Source: Micromonospora wenchangensis (GTDB taxonomy: Bacteria > Actinomycetota > Actinomycetes > Mycobacteriales > Micromonosporaceae). Taken from it: 64,000 nt of DNA. A program made the position numbers and the translations under genes. The notes below the pieces were generated by a model that saw nothing but the letters and a program-made list of their open reading frames with translations, searched no databases and was not told where the DNA came from. The stretch is from the NCBI RefSeq assembly GCF_002210435.1, contig NZ_MZMV01000018.1:52452-116451 (forward strand), written 5' to 3'. The stretch's first letter is position 1. Each line of letters begins with the position of its first letter. Positions 26,573 to 34,112 of the stretch are shown here, piece by piece.

Positions 26573-27490
26573 TCAGCGGGGACGACCGTCGGTGACCGGG
26601 TCGACGGTGACCGACAGGGCCCGGACCAGGTCCCGGCGCAGCCGGGCGGCGGCCGCCGGCGGCAGCGGCCCACGCGGCGGACGGCACCGGCCACCGAACC
26701 GCCCGGCGGAGTCCATCGCGAGTTTGATCGCCTGCACCGCCTCCGGCCGGGAGCCCCAGCCGAAGGCCGGGTGCAGCTCGGCGTAGAGCGGCAACGCGCG
26801 GGCCAGGTCACCGGCGGCGCACAGGTCGTACAGGCGCAGGGCCGGCCGGGGCAGCGCGTTGGACAGGCCGGACACCCAGCCCCGGGCCCCGCACAGCACC
26901 AGTTCCAGCAGCACGTCGTCCGCGCCGGCCAGCACGTCCACGTGCGGGCAGAGGTCCCTGATCCGGTGCACCCTCCGTACGTCGCCGGAGAACTCCTCGA
27001 CCGCGACGATCCCGTCGGTCTCGGCGACCCGGGCCAACAGCTCCGGGGTGAGGTCCACCCGGGTCTCGTACGGGTCGTTGTGCGCCACCACCGGCAGACC
27101 GACGGCGGTCACCTCCCGGTAGTGGGCGACCACGTCGGCGTCGCCTGCGGGATAGCCGTCCGGGGGTGGGGCGAGCACCCCGTGCGCCCCGGCGGCGGCG
27201 GCCTGCTCCGCCCAGCGGCGGGACTGCCGGCTGCCGTACCCGCCGACCCCGGGCAGCACCGCGCAGCCCGGCGGGGCGGCCTGCACCGTGGCCCGCACCA
27301 CGTCGGCCCGCTCGTCGTCGGACAGCGCCCGGTACTCCCCCACCGACGCGCACGGCGTCACCCCGTGGCAGCCCGCCCCGGCCAGCCAGCGCACGTGCTC
27401 CTGGAGCCGGTCGAAGTCGACGCCGAGGTCGTCGCGGAACGGCGTGGTGACGGCGACCAGCACCCCCCGCCAGGGCCTACCAGCTGTCAC
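26573..27490 (-). CDS. DapA/NanA-family protein lacking catalytic Lys and Tyr
   Basis: TIM-barrel protein of 305 residues of the dihydrodipicolinate synthase/N-acetylneuraminate lyase family (GVLVAVTTPF start, ASVGEYRALSDDER, then a full-length barrel). The two residues that define the family chemistry are missing. Where the Schiff-base Lys should be, the sequence is IVAVEEFSGD (E165), and where the Tyr of the YN(x)P motif should be it is VVAHNDPYETRVDL (H137). The usual GTTGE anion site is ASVGE. It therefore probably does not work as a class I aldolase. The GTG at 27490 has AGGAGGG upstream. It diverges from a PucR-type regulator, which may control it. Confidence 0.78.
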   Translation of the reverse strand: MTAGRPWRGVLVAVTTPFRDDLGVDFDRLQEHVRWLAGAGCHGVTPCASVGEYRALSDDERADVVRATVQAAPPGCAVLPGVGGYGSRQSRRWAEQAAAAGAHGVLAPPPDGYPAGDADVVAHYREVTAVGLPVVAHNDPYETRVDLTPELLARVAETDGIVAVEEFSGDVRRVHRIRDLCPHVDVLAGADDVLLELVLCGARGWVSGLSNALPRPALRLYDLCAAGDLARALPLYAELHPAFGWGSRPEAVQAIKLAMDSAGRFGGRCRPPRGPLPPAAAARLRRDLVRALSVTVDPVTDGRPR

Positions 27491-27546
27491 TCGGGCGTTC
27501 CCTCCTGCGCGCCGGCGGCCCGCTGCCCACCGCACCGGAACCTTAC

Positions 27547-27584
27547 GATCGTCGATCACCACGGTGCTTCGGACAATTGCCGGA
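27547..27584. promoter_or_regulatory. Candidate operators in divergent DapA-like/PucR gap
   Basis: Two symmetric elements occur in the 222-base divergent gap: GATCGTCGATC at 27547-27557 (perfect around the central T) and TCGGACAATTGCCGGA at 27569-27584 (imperfect, CAATTG core). Either could be the site of the PucR-type regulator. No clear promoter hexamers were seen. Confidence 0.35.
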
Positions 27585-27712
27585 ACAGTCGCCGTGGGGG
27601 CCGTCCTTTTGTCGGTAGATCCGCGGTGGACCTTGCGCACAGGCCCACCGGCCGCAGAGGGTAGGGCACCGGCTGTCGCACCCCCTGCCGCGCAGCCAAC
27701 CAGGGGAGATCC

Positions 27713-28945
27713 ATGCATGGTGAGCTTCAGCGCATAGTCGACGCCGTCGCCGCCCGGGTGGGGCGTCCCGCCCTCATCGAGGACCGGCGGCAGCGGGTGG
27801 TCGTCTACAGCGAACACGACGGTCCGATGGACGAGGTGCGCCGGATGTCGATCCTGCGCCGGCAGACCACCCCGGAGGTGATCGCCTGGTTCCGCCGGAT
27901 GGGTGTGCTCACCGCCCGTGAGCCGGTGCGTACCCCGGCCGACGTCGACCTCGACCTGCTGCCCCGGGTCTGCGTACCGATCTGGCACGACGACCTGCTG
28001 CTCGGCTTCGTCTGGTTCATCGACGACGACGGGTCGATGACCGACGCCGACATCGCCACCGCGACCGGCGCGTTCACCGACCTGTCACTGGCCCTCTACC
28101 GGGAGAACCTGCTCGGTGAGCTGGCCTCGCAGCGGGAGTCCGAGGCCACCCGGACGCTGCTGGTGGAGAGCCCGCAGGCCCGCGCGCACGCCGTCCGGGC
28201 GCTGCTGGAGGAGGGCACGGTCGCCGGCGACGGCACGACCACTGCGGTGGTGGCCCAGCTCGCCCCGGCCGACGGGCGGCACCCCGACGAGGTGGCCCGG
28301 ATCGCCCTGGAGCAGGCGCTGGTGGCGACCCGCCGGTGGCTCGGCGTCCGGGAGTCGCTGCACATGGTGTGGCCGGACCATGGCGTGCTGCTGATCTGCG
28401 GCGGCCGGATCGCCGGCCGGCCCACCCCGCAGGCCGCCGCCGGGTATCTCGACGACGCGCTGCGGCAGGCGACCCGGGGGCTGTCCTCGGTGGAGCGGAC
28501 GGTGACCGGGATCGGTCAGCCCCGCCCGGGGCTGGTCGACGCGGTGCAGTCCTACCGGGAGGCGGTGCAGGCGGCCCGGGTGGGCGTGCAACTGCCGGCG
28601 CTGGGTCCGGTGGTCTCCTGGGCCGGCCTGGGCATCTACCGGGTGTTGTCGCAGCTCGACGGCCGGGACCTCGACGTCGCCGGGGTGCACCCCGGGCTGG
28701 AGCGGCTGCTGCGCGACGACGCCCACCAGGTGCTGCTGGAGACCCTGGAGGCGTACCTCGACCTGGCCGGCAACGCCCACGCCACCGCCGAGAAGCTGCG
28801 GCTGCACCGGACCACCCTCTACTACCGGCTGCAACGGGTCGAGCAGCTCGCCGACACCGACCTCAAGGACGGCAACGAGCGGTTGTGCCTGCACCTGGCG
28901 ATGAAGCTGGGCCGGCTCACCGGCCACTACCGGTCGGGGTCCTGA
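27713..28945 (+). CDS. PucR/CdaR-type helix-turn-helix regulator
   Basis: Transcription regulator of 410 residues. The N-terminal and middle parts (about 1-290) look like a ligand-sensing module with a GGDEF-like remnant fold, as in PucR proteins. The C-terminal PucR HTH (about 335-400) is clear: LLETLEAYLDLAGNAHATAEKL, then LHRTTLYYRLQRVEQL. The ATG follows GGGGAG at about 5 bases. It is divergent from the DapA-like gene and likely regulates it and itself; the effector is unknown. Confidence 0.84.
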   Translation: MHGELQRIVDAVAARVGRPALIEDRRQRVVVYSEHDGPMDEVRRMSILRRQTTPEVIAWFRRMGVLTAREPVRTPADVDLDLLPRVCVPIWHDDLLLGFVWFIDDDGSMTDADIATATGAFTDLSLALYRENLLGELASQRESEATRTLLVESPQARAHAVRALLEEGTVAGDGTTTAVVAQLAPADGRHPDEVARIALEQALVATRRWLGVRESLHMVWPDHGVLLICGGRIAGRPTPQAAAGYLDDALRQATRGLSSVERTVTGIGQPRPGLVDAVQSYREAVQAARVGVQLPALGPVVSWAGLGIYRVLSQLDGRDLDVAGVHPGLERLLRDDAHQVLLETLEAYLDLAGNAHATAEKLRLHRTTLYYRLQRVEQLADTDLKDGNERLCLHLAMKLGRLTGHYRSGS

Positions 28946-28949
28946 CCGG

Positions 28950-28964
28950 CGCGGGGTCCCCGCG
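28950..28964 (+). terminator. Short hairpin after PucR-type gene
   Basis: CGCGGGG, one base, CCCCGCG: a perfect 7-bp stem starting 5 bases after the stop. Short, so only a possible terminator. Confidence 0.4.
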
Positions 28965-29031
28965 TCGACCGTCGGGACAGGACACCCGCGCCACCCGCGC
29001 TGTGACAGCCCGTGTCCGTCCGGACAGATCA

Positions 29032-29061
29032 TTGACAGATCCGAGCGGGTACGGCCAGGAT
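29032..29061 (+). promoter_or_regulatory. Candidate promoter of carboxypeptidase gene
   Basis: TTGACA at 29032-29037 and CAGGAT at 29056-29061 with an 18-base spacer resemble a housekeeping sigma promoter (consensus TTGACA / TAGGAT in actinobacteria). It would leave a leader of about 265 bases before the ATG at 29331; that leader holds no other feature I can identify. Confidence 0.5.
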
Positions 29062-29330
29062 GGGCGCACCGATCGGCATTGCCCCCACGACCGACCGTAA
29101 CCAGGTACGCCCTCACGCCCGTCCCGCAGACCGGATCGGCGCCGGTCCGTCGCCTCCGTACGCCGGGAGACACCCCGTGTCCCCCGTCGTCGGCGGTCGA
29201 CGTCGCGGTCCGGCCGCCCACCGTCGTCCGACCGTCGGCGTCCGAGCTCCCCCGTTTCGCACCCCGCCCGACGGCGGGCGCTGCCGCGCGCCGTCGGCCC
29301 GTCTCGCACCCCCAGGAAAGGTGGCCCGAG

Positions 29331-31766
29331 ATGTCTCGTTCCGCACTCCCCCGCCGTTGGCGGCGGTTACCCGCCGCGACGGCCGCCGGCGTGGCGTTGC
29401 TGCTGCTCGCCGGGCCGGCGACCGCCGGCACCGCCGCCCCGGCCGACCGGGAGGCCGACGCCCCGGCCGTGCTCGAACGCTCCGCCGACGAGCAGGCCGA
29501 CGTGGTGGAGGTGACGGTCGACGGCACGGCCCAGCTCGACGCCCTGGTCGCCACCGGCGTCGACCTCGACCACCACGTCACGCCCACCGAGGCGGGCATC
29601 GTGGTGCACGCCGTGGTCACCCCCACCGAGGTCGCCGCGCTGAAACGGATGGGCTACCGGGTCGGCGCGGTGCTGCACGACGCCGACGACTCCGCGCAGC
29701 GGATCAGCGAGCGCGAGGCGACGATCGCCGCCCACCGGGCCGAGAACCGGTCGTACACGGCGACCCTGGAGCGCAGCGCCGCCACCTCCGACGTGAAGAT
29801 CATCCGGGCGGACTACTACACCTCCGGCACCAACCAGGTGCTCTCGGTCGAGGCGAAGTGGGCCCAGGGGCAGACCTCCACCAGCACGTTGACCGTGGCC
29901 CGGGACAGCGGCCCCGGCACCGAGATCGGCTCCGGCGGCACCCAGAACATCACCCGGTTCGTCGACGCCGGGGTCTACCTCTACCACCGGGGCGCCGCCG
30001 CCGTCACCGCCCGGCCGCAGCGCATCCAGATCACCAGCCCCACCGGTGACGTCGCGGTCGCCGAGGTCAAGGAGTGGCTGCCGATCCCGGCCGACAGCCC
30101 GGAGGGCCCCGGCTACCAGAAGGACTTCGTCACCAGCTACCTCACCCCGACCGAGCTGTACGACCGGATCAAGCGGCTGGCCGACGCCTACCCGCAGCTC
30201 GCCGAGGTGGTGAAGCTGCCGTACCAGACCAACGGGTACCGGCGTAAGGCGCAGGTGGTGCTCGGCGGGACCGCCGCCACCCGGGTCGCGGTCGACTCGC
30301 TCGCCTGGGGGCACGAGGGCGGCAACGACATCACCGTCGAGCTGGCCGACCCGGGCGCGGCCGACCGGCCGCTGGCGGTCACGGTGACCGGCAAGGCCAT
30401 CCGGGTCAGCCTGGCCACCGACGCCACCGGGGCGGTGACCAGCACCGCCGCCCAGGTCGCCGCGGCGCTGACCGCCGAGGCGGGTGCGCTGGTCACGGCG
30501 TACACCTATCGGGGGGACGCCGGGGCCGGGGTGGTCGCGCCGGTCGCGTCGACGCCGCTGTCGGACAACCTGAAGGCGCCGGCCGGGGTCTCCCGCGACC
30601 CGCACCCGGTGTACGCCATCCGGATCGGCAAGTACCGTGACGGCTCCCGCACCGGGGTGCTCGCCTACGCCCAGGAACACGCCCGGGAATGGGTCCCGCC
30701 GCTGGTCACCATCGAGACCGCCGAGCGGCTGCTGCGCAACCACGCCACCGACGAGAACACCAAGCAGCTGCTGCGCACCCTGGACATCTGGATCGTGCCG
30801 TCGATCAACCCGGACGGCGGGCACTACTCGTTCTACGACTACGCCTCGCAGCGACGCAACATGACCAACCACTGTGCCCCGGGCGGCGCCACCGACGCGC
30901 TGGCCCGCAACTCGTGGGGGGTGGACAACAACCGCAACTACACCGAGTACAGCCTCTTCGACGGCTACTCGGGGGCGTCGGCGAGCTGCACCGGCGACAC
31001 CTACGCCGGGCCGAGCGAGCTGTCCGAGCCGGAGAACCGCAACGTCGACTGGCTGGCCCAGCGGCCGAACATGAAGTTCTCGATGAACCTGCACTCCTCC
31101 GGCAACTACTTCATGTGGTCGCCGGGCGCGTACGCCACCCCGGGCCGGATCTCCGCGCCCCGGCCGACGCTGGCCGACGAGTCGTTCTTCTGGGGCGCGT
31201 CGTCGCGTATTCTCACCGCGATCAAGCGGCACCGCAACATGGCGGTCACCCCGGCCAGGACCGGCCCGATCTCCGACGTGCTGTACTCGGCGGCGGGCAA
31301 CTCCGGTGACATGCTCTGGTACAAGTACGGCATCTACGCCTGGAACTTCGAGGTGGGCACCAGCTTCCAGCCCACCTGGGAGGAGGCGCACCAGGAGACC
31401 ATGGAGTTCAGCAACGGCCTGGTCGAGCTGCTGCGGGTGGCCCGGGACTACGACAAGGACCGCAAGCGCCCGACCAGCACCATGTCGGTCACGCCGAGCG
31501 CCACCGAGGGCGCGGTCAGCGTCCGGTTCGACGTCAGCGAACCGGCGGCGGTGTTCTACACCCTCGACGGCAGCAAGCCGACGTTCGCATCCACCCTGTA
31601 CGCCTCGGCGGGCATCCGGGAGGGGGGCGAGACGCTTACCGTCCCGGCCGGCACCAAGGTCCACTGGTTCTCGGTGGACGCGGCCGGCAACATCGAGCGC
31701 AACTACCGGCCGGACGACGACAGCCTGACCTTCAACCGGGGCTGGGCGACCCTGCCCACCGGCTGA
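29331..31766 (+). CDS. Secreted zinc carboxypeptidase, M14 family
   Basis: Exported metallocarboxypeptidase of 811 residues. Signal peptide 1-37; a long propeptide-like region with an inserted domain (to about 420); M14 catalytic domain about 425-705. Zinc ligands are H450 and E453 in EHAREW and H588 in NLHSSG; the catalytic Glu is E674 in WNFEVGTSF. NPDGG and GVDNNRNY are the substrate-binding motifs. The C-terminus (about 715-800) is a chitobiase/beta-hexosaminidase-type repeat (FYTLDGSKPT). The ATG is preceded by AGGAAAGG. It removes C-terminal residues from peptides outside the cell; specificity cannot be read. Confidence 0.87.
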   Translation: MSRSALPRRWRRLPAATAAGVALLLLAGPATAGTAAPADREADAPAVLERSADEQADVVEVTVDGTAQLDALVATGVDLDHHVTPTEAGIVVHAVVTPTEVAALKRMGYRVGAVLHDADDSAQRISEREATIAAHRAENRSYTATLERSAATSDVKIIRADYYTSGTNQVLSVEAKWAQGQTSTSTLTVARDSGPGTEIGSGGTQNITRFVDAGVYLYHRGAAAVTARPQRIQITSPTGDVAVAEVKEWLPIPADSPEGPGYQKDFVTSYLTPTELYDRIKRLADAYPQLAEVVKLPYQTNGYRRKAQVVLGGTAATRVAVDSLAWGHEGGNDITVELADPGAADRPLAVTVTGKAIRVSLATDATGAVTSTAAQVAAALTAEAGALVTAYTYRGDAGAGVVAPVASTPLSDNLKAPAGVSRDPHPVYAIRIGKYRDGSRTGVLAYAQEHAREWVPPLVTIETAERLLRNHATDENTKQLLRTLDIWIVPSINPDGGHYSFYDYASQRRNMTNHCAPGGATDALARNSWGVDNNRNYTEYSLFDGYSGASASCTGDTYAGPSELSEPENRNVDWLAQRPNMKFSMNLHSSGNYFMWSPGAYATPGRISAPRPTLADESFFWGASSRILTAIKRHRNMAVTPARTGPISDVLYSAAGNSGDMLWYKYGIYAWNFEVGTSFQPTWEEAHQETMEFSNGLVELLRVARDYDKDRKRPTSTMSVTPSATEGAVSVRFDVSEPAAVFYTLDGSKPTFASTLYASAGIREGGETLTVPAGTKVHWFSVDAAGNIERNYRPDDDSLTFNRGWATLPTG

Positions 31767-31773
31767 CGGGCAC

Positions 31774-31809
31774 ACCGGCGGGGGCCCGCGCCACCGGGCC
31801 CCCGCCGGT
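31774..31809. terminator. Bidirectional hairpin terminator
   Basis: Perfect 15-bp stem (31774-31788 and 31795-31809) with loop CGCCAC, placed between the carboxypeptidase stop and the convergent cyclase stop at 31818. Confidence 0.85.
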
Positions 31810-31817
31810 CGACCGGC

Positions 31818-32489
31818 TCAGTCCCCGGCCCGCCACCGGTAGAACTCCGTCGCCACCGCGTCCAGCGGGCTGCCCCAGGTGTCCGGGTCGAACGGGCTGA
31901 TGTACGGGCTGAGATCGTCCATGATCTTGGCGAACGCCGGCTGGTCGTGGCCCTGCCGCACGGCCCCGTCGAACGCCTCCCCGACGCGCTCCAGCACGTG
32001 CAGGTAGACGTCGTCGATCGAGTACAGCCACCGCCCGGTCACCCCCATCGTGGCGGGCAGCGGGCCGGCGTCGGACTCGGCGAAGATCTGCGCCACGGTG
32101 GGTTCCGCACCCGGCTTGATCCGGGCCACGATGACCGTCCGGCTCGGCTCGCCCGCGTCGGACGGCGGCTCGGCCGGCGTCCAGGAGTAGAACTCCTTCG
32201 CCACCGAGTCCGACGGGTTCCTCCAGTCCCTCGGGTAGGGCGTCACGTACGGGGCGATCTGCTCGGCGATCTGCTGGAAGGCCGGCAGGCCCCGGGTCTG
32301 CCCGGTCACCCGCGGGTCCGCGTTCCGCTCGATCAGGGGGATGTAGAGGCCGTGGAAGGACAGCAGGGTCCGCCCGACCACGCCCAGGTCCTGCGGGCGG
32401 GTGGTCCGGTCGTAGTACCCGAACACGTCGGCGACGGTCTGCTCGCTGCCCGGCACCATGCGGCAGACGATCACGTTGCGGAAGGTCAT
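31818..32489 (-). CDS. TcmI-like polyketide cyclase, tandem didomain
   Basis: Protein of 223 residues made of two consecutive TcmI-type ferredoxin-like domains (about 2-108 and 118-223). Domain 1 shows GVVGRTLLSFHGLYIPLIE and APYVTPYPRDW...EFYSW; domain 2 repeats GVTGRWLYSIDDVYLHVLE and SPYISPFDPDTW...EFYRW. TcmI enzymes close late rings of aromatic polyketides and are normally single domain, so this is an internal duplication or fusion. It is the last gene of the four-gene operon, 16 bases after the P450. The ATG is preceded by GAGGAG. No polyketide synthase is nearby. Confidence 0.82.
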   Translation of the reverse strand: MTFRNVIVCRMVPGSEQTVADVFGYYDRTTRPQDLGVVGRTLLSFHGLYIPLIERNADPRVTGQTRGLPAFQQIAEQIAPYVTPYPRDWRNPSDSVAKEFYSWTPAEPPSDAGEPSRTVIVARIKPGAEPTVAQIFAESDAGPLPATMGVTGRWLYSIDDVYLHVLERVGEAFDGAVRQGHDQPAFAKIMDDLSPYISPFDPDTWGSPLDAVATEFYRWRAGD

Positions 32490-32505
32490 CGGAGCTCCTC
32501 GGGGA

Positions 32506-33795
32506 TCAGGCGGTACGGGTCGGCTCGGTGGGGCGGGGACGACTGGCCGGCGGTGGCGACACCGGCGGGGCGGAGGGGGCGAACCGGACCGGCAGCTCCA
32601 GCAGGCCCCGGAACGGGGACGCCGCCGGCAACCGGCGCAGCTCGGCGGGCGGCACGGCCAGGCGCAACCCGGGCAGCCGGCGCAGCAGCGCCGCCAGGCC
32701 GATCTGGGCCTCCATCCGGGCCAGCGACACCCCGAGGCAGTAGTGCACGCCGTGGCCGAAGCCCAGGTGCGGCCCCCGGACCCGGCGCAGGTCCAGCCGG
32801 TCCGGGTCGACGAAGTGCGCCGGATCGTGGTTGGCCGCGTTGAGCACCACGCCGACGATCGACCCGGCCGGGATGCGCACCCCGCCGTACTCGACGTCCT
32901 CGGTGGCGACCCGGGGGCTGGCCACCGGCAGCGGGCCGTCGAAGCGCAGCAGCTCCTCGATCGCCGAGGGCAGCAGCTCCGGGGTGTCCCGCAGCAGGTC
33001 GAGCTGGTCGGGATGGGTCAGCAGGGCCACCGTCGCGTTGCCCAGGAAGTCGGCGGTGGTCTGGTGCCCGGCGAACAGCAGCAGGAAGGTGGTGGTGACC
33101 AGTTCCGCCTCGGACAGGCTGCCGTCCTGGTCACAGGCGTCGATCAACGCGCTGATCATGCCGTCGTCCGGGGCGGCCCGCTTGGCGGCCACCAGTTCCG
33201 CCAGGTAGTGGTGCAGCCGTACCTGCGCCTCGCCGACCGCCGCCCGTTCCTGCGCCGGCGGCCGCCGCGACGACCCGGAGGTACGGATCACCTGGGTCCA
33301 GTCCAGGACCCGCTCCTGGTCGGCCCGGGGCACCCCGAGCAGTTCGCAGATCACCACCATCGGCAGCGGGATCGCGAAGTCGTGCATCAGCTCGGCCCGG
33401 CCCTGGGCGACGAACCCGTCGATCAGGTCGTCGACGATCTGCCGTACCCGGGGACGCAGCGCCTCGATCCGGCGGGGCGCGAACGCCTGCGACACCAGCC
33501 GGCGCAGCCGGGTGTGCTCCGGCGGGTCCGAGTTGAGCATGTTCCGGTTCAACGCCTCGGAGTTCGGACCGAATATCTGCAGGTAGTGCTGCCCGGGGCC
33601 GTAGAGGTCCTTGGACAGCCGGGGGTCGGTCAGCGCCGTGCGCGCGTCGTCGAACCGGGTCAGCAGGTACGAGTCGAACCGGGGTGAGCTGACCGGGCAG
33701 ACCGGCGCGTCCGCGCGTAACCGGGCGAAGGACGGGTAGGGGTCGACGGCGAACTGCTCGGTGTAGAGCTGTGCGGCGGGAAGCGGCTCGGTCAT
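32506..33795 (-). CDS. Cytochrome P450
   Basis: Soluble bacterial P450 of 429 residues. The heme loop FGHGVHYCLGVSLARME has the proximal Cys at 353; the I-helix FAGHQTTADFL and the K-helix EELLR (ExxR) are intact. Overall it resembles CYP105/CYP107-type enzymes that hydroxylate secondary metabolites. The ATG overlaps the stop of the ABM gene (ATGA) with GAGGAGACGAG before it. Likely a tailoring oxidation of an aromatic polyketide-like substrate, from context only; a ferredoxin partner is not in the operon. Confidence 0.88.
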   Translation of the reverse strand: MTEPLPAAQLYTEQFAVDPYPSFARLRADAPVCPVSSPRFDSYLLTRFDDARTALTDPRLSKDLYGPGQHYLQIFGPNSEALNRNMLNSDPPEHTRLRRLVSQAFAPRRIEALRPRVRQIVDDLIDGFVAQGRAELMHDFAIPLPMVVICELLGVPRADQERVLDWTQVIRTSGSSRRPPAQERAAVGEAQVRLHHYLAELVAAKRAAPDDGMISALIDACDQDGSLSEAELVTTTFLLLFAGHQTTADFLGNATVALLTHPDQLDLLRDTPELLPSAIEELLRFDGPLPVASPRVATEDVEYGGVRIPAGSIVGVVLNAANHDPAHFVDPDRLDLRRVRGPHLGFGHGVHYCLGVSLARMEAQIGLAALLRRLPGLRLAVPPAELRRLPAASPFRGLLELPVRFAPSAPPVSPPPASRPRPTEPTRTA

Positions 33796-34112
33796 CTCGT
33801 CTCCTCGGGCGCGCTGGGCATGCTGTGCAGCACCTGGTAGGTGTGTCGTTCGGCGGATTCCCGCAGGTCACGTACCACCCGCAGCAGCCGGTCGCGGTGC
33901 TCGCTGCGGCCGAAGGCGTCCAACCGTTCCCGGTCCGCCCAGTCGCTGATGATCAGGTAGCTGCGCGGGTCGTCGGCGTCCCGGACGAGGTCCTGGCGCA
34001 GGCACCCGTCGAGCTGCCGGATCTGCTCCGCCGCCGAGAGCCACTCCGCCTCGAACCGCTCCGCGCAGCCCTCCCGGGTGCGCATGGCGAGCACCGTGCG
34101 CACGGGCGTCAC
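33792..34112 (-). CDS. ABM-type monooxygenase (cofactor-independent)
   Basis: Small protein of 106 residues with the antibiotic-biosynthesis-monooxygenase ferredoxin-like fold: RTVLAMRTREGCAERFEAEW, LDGCLRQDLVRDADDPRSYLIISDW and a C-terminal helix. Such dimeric proteins oxidise anthrone-like rings to quinones without a cofactor. The GTG overlaps the stop of the fused hydroxylase (GTGA) and its own stop overlaps the P450. The fused gene upstream holds two more copies of this fold. Confidence 0.83.
   Translation of the reverse strand: MTPVRTVLAMRTREGCAERFEAEWLSAAEQIRQLDGCLRQDLVRDADDPRSYLIISDWADRERLDAFGRSEHRDRLLRVVRDLRESAERHTYQVLHSMPSAPEETR

Noticed and set aside
26573..27490. Functional dihydrodipicolinate synthase (dapA)
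   Set aside because: The Schiff-base Lys and the active Tyr are both replaced, and no lysine-pathway genes are near.
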